DNA of 64,000 nt. Source: JAMBLL01 sp964460075 (GTDB lineage Bacteria; Actinomycetota; Acidimicrobiia; Spongiisociales; UBA5794). Where the stretch lies: positions 100,997-164,996 of the forward strand of contig CAYWPC010000001.1 of NCBI GenBank assembly GCA_964460075.1, given 5' to 3'. Positions 43,362 through 51,598 of the stretch are shown here, one piece after another. The translations under genes were made by a program, and so were the position numbers. The first letter of the stretch is position 1. The number at the start of each line of letters is the position of its first letter. The notes beneath the pieces were generated by a model. The model did not search any database. It was given only the letters and a program-made list of their open reading frames with translations, and had not been told where the DNA came from.

Positions 43362-44581
43362 CGATTGTCCTGTGGCAGACGCACAAGGTCAGGTGTGAGG
43401 TCTGCCACTGAACGTACGCCGAGGAGCTGCATGGTGCGTTTGATGTCTCCTGCGAAGATCTCGACCATCCGGTCTACGCCTTGCTCGCCGCCTGCCATCA
43501 AACCGTACAGGTACGCGCGACCGACGAAACATGCCTGAGCACCAAGCGCCACGGCAGCCACAATGTCTGCGCCGTTCATGATGCCACCGTCGACGTACAC
43601 CTCGGCGTCGTCTCCCAACGCCGAAACAGTGGGCCCGATGAGCCGAAGGGGGATGGGGGAGCGGTCGAGCTGTCTGCCGCCGTGGTTGGATAGAATCACG
43701 CCACTTGCACCCAGGTCCACGACCTTCCGTGCGTCCTCGACATTCTGGATACCCTTCACAACGATCGGTCCCTTCCAGAACTCGCGGAGCCATCGCAGAT
43801 CCTCGAAGTTCAACGATGGGTCGAAGAGTTTGCTGACCGAGTCGCCGACGGTCCCTCCGAGCGATTCGAGCGTCGCAAACGACAGGCGCTCCGTCGTGAG
43901 GAAGTTGAACCACCAGTTCGGATGTGTGGCACCGTCGAGGAACGTGCGCAGCGTCAACTCTGGCGGCACCGTCATCCCGTTGCGCACGTCCCTTAAGCGA
44001 GCACCACCGACCGGCAGATCCACGGTCACAATGAGGGTACGGAACCCCGCACGTCCTGCTCGTTCAACGAGGTTCATCGAAAAGTCGCGATCCTGCCAAA
44101 CGTACAGTTGGAACCAATGGTCGCCGTCCGGTACTGCTGCGGTGAGGTCCTCGGGCGTCGTCGTACCCATCGTCGATAGTGCATACGGGATGCCCACACG
44201 CTCAGCGACCCGAGCGACCGCTTGCTCACCCTCGTGGTGCATCATGCGGGTAAAGCCTGTTGGAGCGAAAGCGAACGGGTAGGAGACTCGTGTCCCGAGC
44301 ATGGTGGTTGATGGGTCACAATCCGACACATCCCGCAAGACCCTAGGGATGAACTCGAGTTCCTTGAACAGCCTTCTCGACCTCTCCAAACTTATCTCAT
44401 CATCGGCTGCACCGTCCACATAGTCGAAGACCGCCCTTGGAGTGCGACGTTTCGCACGTAGGCGCAGATCACTGACATTCGCCATACGCCGCATAACACC
44501 GTCGAGGTGCGTGCCCTGGCGTGTGGCCGGTTTGAGGAGCGGAGCAAGCTCATTCCAACGGGGGCGTTGACGCTTCACCAT
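43358..44581 (-). CDS. FMN-dependent alpha-hydroxy-acid oxidase/dehydrogenase (lactate dehydrogenase-like)
   Basis: 407 residues. PFAFAPTGFTRMMHHEGE, the FMN and substrate loops WFQLYVWQDRDF and VTVDLPVGGARLRD, and the active-site motif SNHGGRQLDRSPI with catalytic His are typical of LldD, glycolate oxidase and mandelate dehydrogenase. Which hydroxy acid is used is unknown. ATG 44581 is preferred over an upstream frame extension because the protein there has no family similarity. First gene of a two-gene operon with the alcohol dehydrogenase. Confidence 0.88.
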   Translation of the reverse strand: MVKRQRPRWNELAPLLKPATRQGTHLDGVMRRMANVSDLRLRAKRRTPRAVFDYVDGAADDEISLERSRRLFKELEFIPRVLRDVSDCDPSTTMLGTRVSYPFAFAPTGFTRMMHHEGEQAVARVAERVGIPYALSTMGTTTPEDLTAAVPDGDHWFQLYVWQDRDFSMNLVERAGRAGFRTLIVTVDLPVGGARLRDVRNGMTVPPELTLRTFLDGATHPNWWFNFLTTERLSFATLESLGGTVGDSVSKLFDPSLNFEDLRWLREFWKGPIVVKGIQNVEDARKVVDLGASGVILSNHGGRQLDRSPIPLRLIGPTVSALGDDAEVYVDGGIMNGADIVAAVALGAQACFVGRAYLYGLMAGGEQGVDRMVEIFAGDIKRTMQLLGVRSVADLTPDLVRLPQDNR

Positions 44582-44641
44582 GAGGGTACCTTGCCACATT
44601 CCCGCGGCAAGTGCGCTTGTCGTGGCCTTGTATTCCCAGGA

Positions 44642-44671
44642 TTGACGGATTCCGTAGCGTTGTACTAAGGT
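44642..44671 (+). promoter_or_regulatory. Putative promoter of ppk2
   Basis: TTGACG (44642-44647), an 18-bp spacer and TAAGGT (44666-44671). It would give the ppk2 mRNA a leader of about 175 nt containing the hairpin at 44752-44788. Confidence 0.35.
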
Positions 44672-44751
44672 ATTCATGTGAAGCACGGCTGACGCGATGG
44701 ATCGATGCACCTGTCTCGGCCGTCACGGTGGTCATAGGCCTCGCGCGCGCA

Positions 44752-44788
44752 GACCCCGGGTACCGCAGTTGGGGCAGTACCCGGGGTC
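44752..44788. repeat. Perfect 12-bp inverted repeat in the ppk2 leader
   Basis: GACCCCGGGTAC (44752-44763) and GTACCCGGGGTC (44777-44788) are exact reverse complements around a 13-nt loop (CGCAGTTGGGGCA). No T-run follows on either strand, so it is not a classical intrinsic terminator. It lies 64 bases before the ppk2 GTG, between two divergent genes. Confidence 0.75.
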
Positions 44789-44852
44789 GCCTCTCTCTCC
44801 AACGCTCCGCACATGGACTGGTAGCCTGCACCTCACGCCGGTAGGAGCACGA

Positions 44853-45728
44853 GTGACCGATACGAAATCAGCGACCAGCCAGGACGAGCACCTGGCCGAT
44901 CTGCAGCGGAAACTCGCCGAGCTTGTCGCCGAAAGAGACAAACTCAGACAGGTCATCGCCAAAGATCAGCCGCTCAGACCATATCAGATCGAACTGTTAA
45001 AGCTTCAACGTCACCTCGAGGCACAGCAGATACCAATGATCGTTGTCTTCGAAGGTCGTGATGCCGCAGGCAAGGGTGGAACGATTCGCCGGATCACGCG
45101 ATTTATGAACGAGAAGCGATATCGCGTTGTGGCGCTTGGAAAACCAACCCAGGAACAGAAGTCCCAGTGGTACTTCCAGAGATACGTACAGCACTTCCCA
45201 TCCGGGGGAGAGATGGTGCTCTTCGACAGGTCGTGGTACAACCGCGCAATGGTCGAGCCGGTGTTCGGCTTCTGCACGAAGAATCAGTATCGCGATTTTC
45301 TCCGAGGCGTGGTCGGTTTCGAGAAAGACCTCGTACGGCAGGGCACCGTTCTCGTAAAACTGTATTTCAGTGTCGACAAGAAGACCCAAGCGAAACGCTT
45401 CGAGCGGCGGATGAACGATCCGCTGCGCCAGTGGAAATTGAGCGAAATCGACGTACAGGCTCAGGAATATTGGGACGACTTCACCGAGATGAAGCACCGA
45501 ATGCTCGAGCAAACGTCAACGGGGGCCGCACCCTGGACGATCATTCGCTCGAACAGCAAACAGAAAGTTCGGCTCAACGCGATGAAGTTCATCTTGAACG
45601 CCGTTGACTACGAGGACCGAGATCGTACGCTCGATTTCACACCTGACCCAACGATCGTGATCCCGGGCAAGGCGGAGCTCCAACGGATGGACGCGGAGCG
45701 GGACCAGCTTGGACGGTCACGCCAGTAG
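44853..45728 (+). CDS. ppk2: Polyphosphate kinase 2 (PPK2) family protein
   Basis: 291 residues. Walker A is FEGRDAAGKGGTIRRI, Walker B and lid region are FDRSWYNRAMVEPVFGFC, and KQRFERRMNDPLRQWKLSEID-like sequence (KRFERRMNDPLRQWKLS) completes the family pattern. PPK2 enzymes move phosphate between polyphosphate and nucleotides; the length and motifs match the single-domain class I type, which mainly forms GTP or ATP from NDPs. An N-terminal helix-rich stretch of 50 residues is present. GTG start with GGAG upstream; the leader carries a strong hairpin. Confidence 0.92.
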   Translation: MTDTKSATSQDEHLADLQRKLAELVAERDKLRQVIAKDQPLRPYQIELLKLQRHLEAQQIPMIVVFEGRDAAGKGGTIRRITRFMNEKRYRVVALGKPTQEQKSQWYFQRYVQHFPSGGEMVLFDRSWYNRAMVEPVFGFCTKNQYRDFLRGVVGFEKDLVRQGTVLVKLYFSVDKKTQAKRFERRMNDPLRQWKLSEIDVQAQEYWDDFTEMKHRMLEQTSTGAAPWTIIRSNSKQKVRLNAMKFILNAVDYEDRDRTLDFTPDPTIVIPGKAELQRMDAERDQLGRSRQ

Positions 45729-45744
45729 CCGGACACCACGACTC

Positions 45745-46581
45745 CTACGTGGCGAGCCATCCTTCAAGTGCTCGTGTGAGCGGAGGCATGAAGAGATACG
45801 TCAGCACGGTAATCGTCACCACATCGGAGACGAGCACGGACCACACAGACGGAAGGCCTGGCCACAGCCAAACTTCGAGGCCTGCCATCAGGAGCGAGAG
45901 GGGGACCAGTGCGAGCAACACAACGACGACCTGCTTCCAGCGCTTCACTGCGTTCCCGACAGACGCAGGGAACCAACCTCCGAAACTCCCAACGACGTTC
46001 GTCGTGAGGTCTCCATCGATGAGTGGGCCAATCGCCTCGAGGAAAGCCGATCGTTGCGGTGACTCTATCCAGGCGTGCACGCGCTCTTCGGTCTCGAACG
46101 TCAACATGAGGACAGTGTCTGGCTGTACACCTTCGACAGGGTCAAGCACGTCCCTTGCGAGAAATCCTGGAAACGAGCGAAGCGACCGCTCAAGGAGCAC
46201 CTGGGCAACCGCGTGATCTCCCTCCGTACCTGGACAAAGACGGTACGAGGACACCACCCGTACAGAGGCTCCACTGGGTTGGCTCGCAACAATCTGTACG
46301 GTGGCTTCACGGGCGAGGAGATCAGCTGCATCTACAAGAAGGTCCGACCTCACCTCTGACGCCAACCAGGAGTCGAGGCTTCCCCTGTCGGTGAAGCGAT
46401 ACACGATGAGCCACTGATCCTCGTTCGAGGCGCTCGGTCGGTGCACCGCTGCACTCACGTATCCCGGTGCGTTGCTCGCTGCAAGCAACAGACGATTCAC
46501 CCACAAGCCGAACTCACGTGCGCCCTTGGGCTCCACCTCTCTCGAAACGATCAAGATCGGTGCCGATCGCTGCATCGTCAT
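45745..46581 (-). CDS. Antibiotic-biosynthesis-monooxygenase-like (ABM) protein with C-terminal membrane helices
   Basis: 278 residues. Two ABM-like ferredoxin folds appear in tandem: one around APILIVSREVEPKGAREF to YRFTDRGSLDSWL, a second around VVSSYRLCPGTEGDHAV to TFETEERVHAWIESP. Two hydrophobic helices at the C-terminus (about 215-265) likely anchor it in the membrane. Proteins of this layout are common in proteobacteria and actinobacteria; the activity is unknown. ATG 46581 opens the first domain. It lies beyond the terminator of the membrane-protein operon and converges with ppk2. Confidence 0.78.
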   Translation of the reverse strand: MTMQRSAPILIVSREVEPKGAREFGLWVNRLLLAASNAPGYVSAAVHRPSASNEDQWLIVYRFTDRGSLDSWLASEVRSDLLVDAADLLAREATVQIVASQPSGASVRVVSSYRLCPGTEGDHAVAQVLLERSLRSFPGFLARDVLDPVEGVQPDTVLMLTFETEERVHAWIESPQRSAFLEAIGPLIDGDLTTNVVGSFGGWFPASVGNAVKRWKQVVVVLLALVPLSLLMAGLEVWLWPGLPSVWSVLVSDVVTITVLTYLFMPPLTRALEGWLAT

Positions 46582-46640
46582 CGTCTTGTGCCTTCTTCGT
46601 CGCCTGACATCGCTGTAATCAACGTCCTGACCATACAAGA

Positions 46641-46668
46641 GGGGGGTGCCACGAACGTGGCACCCCCC
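46641..46668 (-). terminator. Intrinsic terminator of the membrane-protein operon
   Basis: GGGGGGTGCCACG (46641-46653) and CGTGGCACCCCCC (46656-46668) form a perfect 13-bp stem with a minimal loop. It starts 20 bases after the stop of the minus-strand membrane gene, and TCTTGT follows on the minus strand. Confidence 0.82.
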
Positions 46669-46687
46669 ATTGCGGTCCAGACAAGCC

Positions 46688-47311
46688 TTACGACTGTCCA
46701 GCAACCTGCCTGATGCGGAAGGTCTGGAATCGGATCACCTTGGCGATCGTCACCAGCCCAAGCATGATGGCGAACAGGTACAGGATCACGCCGAGGCGTC
46801 TTGCTGCCTCGATCCAGATGAACCACTGCTCGGCCGCCGTTGCAGTGACGCCCCCTGCCGCAATTGCGACCCCTGCTGCGACATGCAGAACGACCGCGGC
46901 AAAGATCAGCATCATCGCCATTGCCATGATCGCTATGAACGCCTTCGCCGTCGCTGGCATCTTGAGCGTCTTGACGTCTGATCCGACGGCCTCTTGCACA
47001 GAGCCGCCTCCGACCCTGAACTCGCCGAGAATCTTGGCAATCGCGAACGAGATCGCTGCGAATACGCTTGCGAACCCGAAGAACATGGCGCCAGTGCCAT
47101 AGTGGACAAGCGCTGCGATCTGATCGGGATCGGCTCCCGCCGCGACCTTGTTCGCCTTGACGATCGCCAGAATGATGCCTGCGGCGAAGCCCATGAGCGC
47201 CATGATGAACATGGGGCCCCACAGTGCGGTACCCGCCTTCTGTGGCAGGATCCGATCGGGAGCAGTCTCCGTGGTCTCTGCCGTGAAATCGTGGATGGAT
47301 TGTGTGGTCAT
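46688..47311 (-). CDS. Four-helix membrane protein, paralogue of the next upstream gene
   Basis: 207 residues with about four hydrophobic helices (30-51, 71-94, 122-153, 172-193). It shares TLKMPATAKAF and the end LGLVTIAKVIRFQTFRIR with the 314-residue protein encoded 12 bases upstream, so the two arose by duplication. No catalytic motif is seen and I recognise no named family. It is second in a two-gene operon closed by a strong terminator, and may form a complex with its paralogue. Confidence 0.7.
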   Translation of the reverse strand: MTTQSIHDFTAETTETAPDRILPQKAGTALWGPMFIMALMGFAAGIILAIVKANKVAAGADPDQIAALVHYGTGAMFFGFASVFAAISFAIAKILGEFRVGGGSVQEAVGSDVKTLKMPATAKAFIAIMAMAMMLIFAAVVLHVAAGVAIAAGGVTATAAEQWFIWIEAARRLGVILYLFAIMLGLVTIAKVIRFQTFRIRQVAGQS

Positions 47312-47322
47312 GATGCTTCCTC

Positions 47323-48267
47323 CTATTCGCCGGTAGCGACGATGGAACGGATCCGCGAGAACTGGAACCCAAGTACGTTCGCGATGGTGACGAGAGCTAG
47401 GACGATGCCAGAGAGCAACAGGCCAAGGCCGAGCTCACGGAACGGTCCGAGCCATGCCCACCACGTGGCAACCTGCGCTGCAGTGTCGAACGTGAGCGTG
47501 TACAGATACAGGCCGAACTGAACCACGGAAACCATCAAGCCTGCGATCATCAGTCCGACGAACGCCTTCGCAAGAGAAGGCATCTTGAGTGTCGTCACAT
47601 TCAAGCCGAGAGAGCGCTGCACGTCCGATCCACCGTCGCGGAGTGCCGCGAGAATCGCACCGAGCAGGAACGAGATACCGGCGAGAATCAGCCCTTCACC
47701 GAAGAACTGCAAGCCTTGCGTCCAACCCGAGGCAGCAACGCCTGTCCTTGTTCCAAGGTTGTTCGACCAAACAATTGAGGTCACGGCTCCCGCTATGACG
47801 AACATCGGGCCCATGGCGAGCATGGGGAACCACATCGTTCCGGCCATCTTGTGTATGGGCAACGGATCGGGTGAATCGGTCGTGACTCTTGCTGCTCCGA
47901 ACTCTGTCTCAAGGTCGCCAACAGCATCGCCTGTGCCATGGTCCTGCGGCCTGAGAGCCGAAAGCGACACCTTGACACTGTCGATCCGGATCCACAATCG
48001 CACGAGGATCCCGACCAACACGACGGCGATCGACAGCTTCACGGTGGCGAGTGACAGTATGTTGAGTCCGAATCCGACAGCGAGGAGCTGTGCCGTGTTA
48101 CCTCCCTGGGTGCCAACATCGCTGGCCGCAACGAGCGAGATAACCAACACAGCAACAGCAAGCGCGAAGCCTGCGGCGCCGATGCCGATACCGATAGTTG
48201 AATGTGGTGCGACCGTACGATGATCGTCTGATGACGGCTTCACCAACTTGTCGTATGGAACTGCCAT
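47323..48267 (-). CDS. Six-helix membrane protein, long paralogue
   Basis: 314 residues. The N-terminal third has two or three hydrophobic segments (24-47, 61-93) and a soluble loop. From about residue 140 it repeats the four-helix domain of the 207-residue protein: KMAGTMWFPML, TLKMPSLAKAF and LALVTIANVLGFQFSRIR. Function unknown. A strong GAGGAGAGGAG precedes the ATG. Two adjacent 16-bp palindromes lie 74-111 bases upstream and probably control this operon. Confidence 0.7.
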   Translation of the reverse strand: MAVPYDKLVKPSSDDHRTVAPHSTIGIGIGAAGFALAVAVLVISLVAASDVGTQGGNTAQLLAVGFGLNILSLATVKLSIAVVLVGILVRLWIRIDSVKVSLSALRPQDHGTGDAVGDLETEFGAARVTTDSPDPLPIHKMAGTMWFPMLAMGPMFVIAGAVTSIVWSNNLGTRTGVAASGWTQGLQFFGEGLILAGISFLLGAILAALRDGGSDVQRSLGLNVTTLKMPSLAKAFVGLMIAGLMVSVVQFGLYLYTLTFDTAAQVATWWAWLGPFRELGLGLLLSGIVLALVTIANVLGFQFSRIRSIVATGE

Positions 48268-48340
48268 GAGGTCTCCTCTCCTCGTTGGTTCCGAAAGTGC
48301 ATGACCGACAACCGGACGGGGGAGGGGAACAATCAGGTTT

Positions 48341-48378
48341 TGTCGTCTAGGTGACAGTTGGTTGTCGCCTAGACGACA
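48341..48378. promoter_or_regulatory. Twin palindromic operators upstream of the membrane-protein operon
   Basis: TGTCGTCTAGGTGACA (48341-48356) and TGTCGCCTAGACGACA (48363-48378). Both fit TGTCG-N6-CGACA (one mismatch in the first), with centres 22 bp apart, about two helical turns. The 5-N6-5 layout is that of Crp/Fnr-family sites; a TetR or MarR dimer pair is also possible. Confidence 0.65.
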
Positions 48379-48445
48379 GTTGTGATCAGGATCGTGAGGT
48401 GACCTACCTACAGCACGCCGTGGCTATCGACGCCCTTGGATACGT

Positions 48446-48961
48446 TTACGTCAAGAATCGGCGGTGTATCTGGTCGACCGTTCTCAGCCCTCGACGCGTC
48501 GTGTTCATGTGGAGGGTCTTGGCGACAACCTGTTCTTTGTGTGTCGTCTGTCCTCCTCGACTAGCCCGCAAGAAATACACCTCTGCGCCCCTCACAGCGA
48601 GTTCCTCTGGCAACACGGCGGTGGCCTCGAGATCGCGTGCTAGCCGATCTTCAGGAGATTGCTCGAGAAACGAGACATCAACCACAGCGCCTGCGTGCTT
48701 CCATGGAACACGTTCGAGCACAGATCGGACCTCCGATGCGGACCTCACAAACGCCCGGGAATCAAAGCCCACGCCGTCGCGGATGGCTTTCTCGATTCGT
48801 CCCACATCGGGAGGGGACCCAGCCTCGAAGATCACGTTTCCTGAGGCTATGTAGGTCTCGACATGTTCGAATCCTGCGTAGGAGAACACGTCACGCAGCT
48901 CCATCATCTTGATCCTGCGGTTGCCCGTATTGATAGCCCGCAGAAAGGCCACGAATCGCAT
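48446..48961 (-). CDS. DUF1697 family protein
   Basis: 171 residues. FVAFLRAINTGNRRIKMMELR, YIASGNVIFE, and the late TTHKEQVVAKTLHMNTTRRGLRT segment (here split in two blocks) are typical of DUF1697, a small soluble fold with no assigned function found in many bacteria. ATG start; the preceding 125 bases up to the DM13 gene contain no recognised element. Its stop lies about 70 bases before the twin palindromes on the same strand. Confidence 0.85.
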   Translation of the reverse strand: MRFVAFLRAINTGNRRIKMMELRDVFSYAGFEHVETYIASGNVIFEAGSPPDVGRIEKAIRDGVGFDSRAFVRSASEVRSVLERVPWKHAGAVVDVSFLEQSPEDRLARDLEATAVLPEELAVRGAEVYFLRASRGGQTTHKEQVVAKTLHMNTTRRGLRTVDQIHRRFLT

Positions 48962-49086
48962 GACGCGACCCTAGCAACCCACTGCCAGCACAGAATGTGA
49001 ACAAACGCAGAACATACCCCGAAACGGGAACCTGCCTGGGTAGCACGTTCGTTGCACTCGACAAGACCTGAGGAGCGAGACACACC

Positions 49087-49674
49087 ATGGACTTCATCCG
49101 ACGTTACCAATGGGTCATCATTGGTGTTGGCGTTTTCGCGGTGGTCATTGCGTTCCTTGCCTTCCGACCAGACAAACTCTTCGTCGATGACAGAGTCGAC
49201 GAGTCGCTCAGCGACGCCTTCATCACGGTCGAGGCAGGAACGTCACAACCCACAACCACGGCAGGAGCCAGCACACAAGAGTCCGATCCTGATACACCAC
49301 CACCCACCGCAACAGTTGAGTCGTCAACTCAGGTTTCAAACCCATCAGCGCTGGTCAGCGGCGAATTCGTCGGTATAGACCACCGAGCAGCCGGCACAGC
49401 CACCGTATACGAGCAGGATGGCACATTCGTGTTGCGTTTCGAGGATGACACAGACATTCAGAACGGACCAGACCTGTTCATTTGGCTCTTACCGACCGAC
49501 TCCTATTCGGGCGGTGTGCCAACCGAATACATCGACCTAGGCACGATCAAGGGGAACGTTGGAGGACAGAACTACCAACTTCCTGCTGACTACGACCCAG
49601 ACGCCGACCAACTCGTCCTCGTGTGGTGCAAACGCTTCTCCGTACCTTTCGCCGCAGCATCGCTCACTCCGTGA
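49087..49674 (+). CDS. Membrane-anchored DM13-domain protein
   Basis: 195 residues. One N-terminal hydrophobic helix (about 8-27) acts as anchor. A low-complexity Thr/Ser/Pro linker follows (about 50-88). The DM13 domain starts at GEFVGIDHRAAGTATVY and continues with FVLRFEDDTDIQNGPDLFIWLL. A Cys in VLVWCKRF matches the conserved domain cysteine. DM13 is proposed to take part in extracytoplasmic redox chemistry. A GAGGAG site lies about 12 bases upstream of the ATG. Confidence 0.82.
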   Translation: MDFIRRYQWVIIGVGVFAVVIAFLAFRPDKLFVDDRVDESLSDAFITVEAGTSQPTTTAGASTQESDPDTPPPTATVESSTQVSNPSALVSGEFVGIDHRAAGTATVYEQDGTFVLRFEDDTDIQNGPDLFIWLLPTDSYSGGVPTEYIDLGTIKGNVGGQNYQLPADYDPDADQLVLVWCKRFSVPFAAASLTP

Positions 49675-49743
49675 CATCGTCACGAGTCATCGCTATCGCG
49701 TCACGGGCAGCCGCATCCAGCCCATCGAGGCGTGACCACGCAC

Positions 49744-49766
49744 GCCACCGCAGTGGCAACGGTGGC
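49744..49766 (+). terminator. Possible terminator downstream of the DM13 gene
   Basis: GCCACCG (49744-49750) and CGGTGGC (49760-49766) form a 7-bp stem with a 9-nt loop, about 70 bases after the DM13 stop. No T-run follows, so the call is weak. The rest of the 252-base gap up to the ArsR gene is AT-rich. Confidence 0.35.
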
Positions 49767-49862
49767 TGTCACTGGGTCTGAGTATCGAGACACGTATCCC
49801 TATATGTTACATAACGTGGATTATGGGCGCTTGGGCATGTGCACTAAGAGTCGGCCAATCTC

Positions 49863-49890
49863 GTATGTATGAATATATGAGCATGTAGAC
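49863..49890. promoter_or_regulatory. AT-rich candidate operator of the zinc sensor
   Basis: Unusually AT-rich stretch containing TATGAATATATGAGCATG (49867-49884), similar to half-sites of SmtB/CzrA/NmtR operators (ATATGA-type). It lies just upstream of a possible -10 (TAGCCT, 49914-49919). The symmetry is incomplete. Confidence 0.35.
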
Positions 49891-49926
49891 AGATGTTAGA
49901 TCACCTACCTCACTAGCCTCGTCAAC

Positions 49927-50298
49927 ATGAGCCCAACAGAGCGCGCAAAACACCTTCTCGATCCCCAGCGTGTCCAGGCTGCACGGGATCGCATCGTATC
50001 GGCCGAAGACGCTCGGCAACTCGCTGCACGATTCCAGCTATTGGCAGACCCGGTTCGATTGCGCATGGTCTACGCACTCTTGGATACCGGAGAGTTGAGC
50101 GTTGGCGACCTCGCAGCTGTCGTCACCGCATCTGAATCTGGGACGAGCCATCAACTTCGGCAGCTGCGGCTTGCCGGTTTGGTTCGCAGCCGCAAAGAGG
50201 GCCGCGTCGTGTACTACCGGGTAGCAGACACACACGTCAGGCTGCTCCTGGACGTAGCTGTTGAGCACTACCTACATGATCACGAGGACCGCCAATGA
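49927..50298 (+). CDS. ArsR/SmtB-family metal sensor, CzrA-like
   Basis: 123-residue winged-helix repressor. LLADPVRLRMVYALL is the family start and SESGTSHQLRQLRLAGLVRSR the recognition helix. The C-terminal alpha-5 metal site has Asp101, His103, His114 and His117. This is exactly the D-x-H-x10-H-x2-H spacing of the zinc/cobalt sensor CzrA. There is no cysteine site, so arsenic or cadmium sensing is unlikely. It should repress itself and the zinc exporter gene that overlaps its stop. Confidence 0.88.
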   Translation: MSPTERAKHLLDPQRVQAARDRIVSAEDARQLAARFQLLADPVRLRMVYALLDTGELSVGDLAAVVTASESGTSHQLRQLRLAGLVRSRKEGRVVYYRVADTHVRLLLDVAVEHYLHDHEDRQ

Positions 50299-51200
50299 GC
50301 GGAGATCACCAGCACGGGTCTGTGCGCGCGGGGCAACGCCATATGCGTCCCCTCGTGATTGCGTTCTTGCTCGTCGTCGTGTTCATGATCGTCGAGATCA
50401 TCGCCGGCTTCGCAACGGGGTCACTCGCCCTCCTTTCGGATGCCGGCCACATGGCTACTGACGCCTTGGGTCTAGGCATGGCACTCGCGGCCATCACGGC
50501 TGCCAACAAGGCACGATCCGACGGCCACCGCACCTACGGGCTTTACCGCATGGAGATCCTTGCCGCATTGGCCAACGCTGCATTGCTGTTCGCCATTGCG
50601 ATATATGTGCTCTACGAGGCAATTCGACGATTCCAGGATCCCGTCGAAGTGCTGACCGGCCCGATGCTGATCGTCGCCGTACTCGGATTGATCGTTAACA
50701 TCATCGGCTGGCGCCTCCTACGAGACGGATCGGCCGAGTCCATAAATGTCGAAGGCGCCTACCTCGAAGTTCTCGCAGATCTCATAGGCTCGGTCGGTGT
50801 CATCCTTGCTGCCCTCATCATCCAGTTCACGGGATGGCCGTACGCAGATCCGATCTTCGGCGCGGCCATCGGCCTCTTCATTCTCCCGAGAGCATGGAGG
50901 CTCGGCCGCCGTGCGCTGCGAGTACTCGTACAAGCCGCACCCACCGGACTCGATCTCGGCGAGCTCCGGAGCCGTCTTGCGTCCGTGTCGGGCGTTACCG
51001 ACGTCCACGATCTCCACGTCTGGACGTTGACCTCGGAAATGGACGTCGCAACCGTGCACCTTGCAATCATCGACGGTGTTGATCCACACCCGGTTCTCGA
51101 CCAGGCTCGCACCATCCTCGAGAATGACTACAACATCCCCCACGCCACCCTCCAGGTCGAACCGGACACCCATCAAGGCTGTGCCGAGGTCACGTGGTGA
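50295..51200 (+). CDS. czcD: Cation diffusion facilitator, zinc exporter CzcD/ZitB-like
   Basis: 301 residues, six membrane helices. Transport-site residues lie in LLSDAGHMATDAL (D-x3-H-x3-D pattern) and EVLADLIGSVGV. The N-terminal MSGDHQHGSV is His-containing, and the cytoplasmic C-terminal domain includes DVHDLHVWTLTSEM, typical of CDF proteins. It exports zinc, perhaps cobalt or cadmium, in exchange for protons. ATG start overlapping the metal-sensor stop (ATGA); the two form one regulated unit. Confidence 0.92.
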   Translation: MSGDHQHGSVRAGQRHMRPLVIAFLLVVVFMIVEIIAGFATGSLALLSDAGHMATDALGLGMALAAITAANKARSDGHRTYGLYRMEILAALANAALLFAIAIYVLYEAIRRFQDPVEVLTGPMLIVAVLGLIVNIIGWRLLRDGSAESINVEGAYLEVLADLIGSVGVILAALIIQFTGWPYADPIFGAAIGLFILPRAWRLGRRALRVLVQAAPTGLDLGELRSRLASVSGVTDVHDLHVWTLTSEMDVATVHLAIIDGVDPHPVLDQARTILENDYNIPHATLQVEPDTHQGCAEVTW

Positions 51201-51255
51201 CCGTTTCGCTCTCACTCCCCTGATCACTTCGACATGACGCAGGCGCCGATCGGTC

Positions 51256-51540
51256 TCAGCGTCTCAGGCTACGTGGAGTGCTAACCACGAAGTACAGGAT
51301 CGATCCGACAGGGAACGTGAATATGACGAGCAGGGCCCATGCCCACCTCGGCATGTGCGCGATCGGATGTGTGACAATGTGTATCAGGCTCACCGCTGTG
51401 AGTAGGAGAAATACAGAAGACAACGCGAACCATGCCACGAAATTCATGCGCGGGTGATCCCATCCATGTGCCCGAGGGTACGCCATCGTGGGATACAGCA
51501 CGCCATCGATCTCAACGGCCCGACAATCTGTCACTGTCAT
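51256..51540 (-). CDS. PLDc_N-domain membrane protein
   Basis: 94 residues from ATG 51540 (an in-frame GTG at 51564 would add eight). Two hydrophobic helices (about 33-55 and 64-85). The second reads WAWALLVIFTFPVGSILYFV, the PLDc_N signature found at the N-terminus of cardiolipin synthases and as short stand-alone proteins in actinobacteria. The stand-alone form has no known enzymatic function. Converges with the zinc exporter gene. Confidence 0.68.
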   Translation of the reverse strand: MTVTDCRAVEIDGVLYPTMAYPRAHGWDHPRMNFVAWFALSSVFLLLTAVSLIHIVTHPIAHMPRWAWALLVIFTFPVGSILYFVVSTPRSLRR

Positions 51541-51598
51541 CCGGTCACCGTCATCGAAGATCACGACGGATCCGCGTCATCCCACGGGTGAGTGCAGC

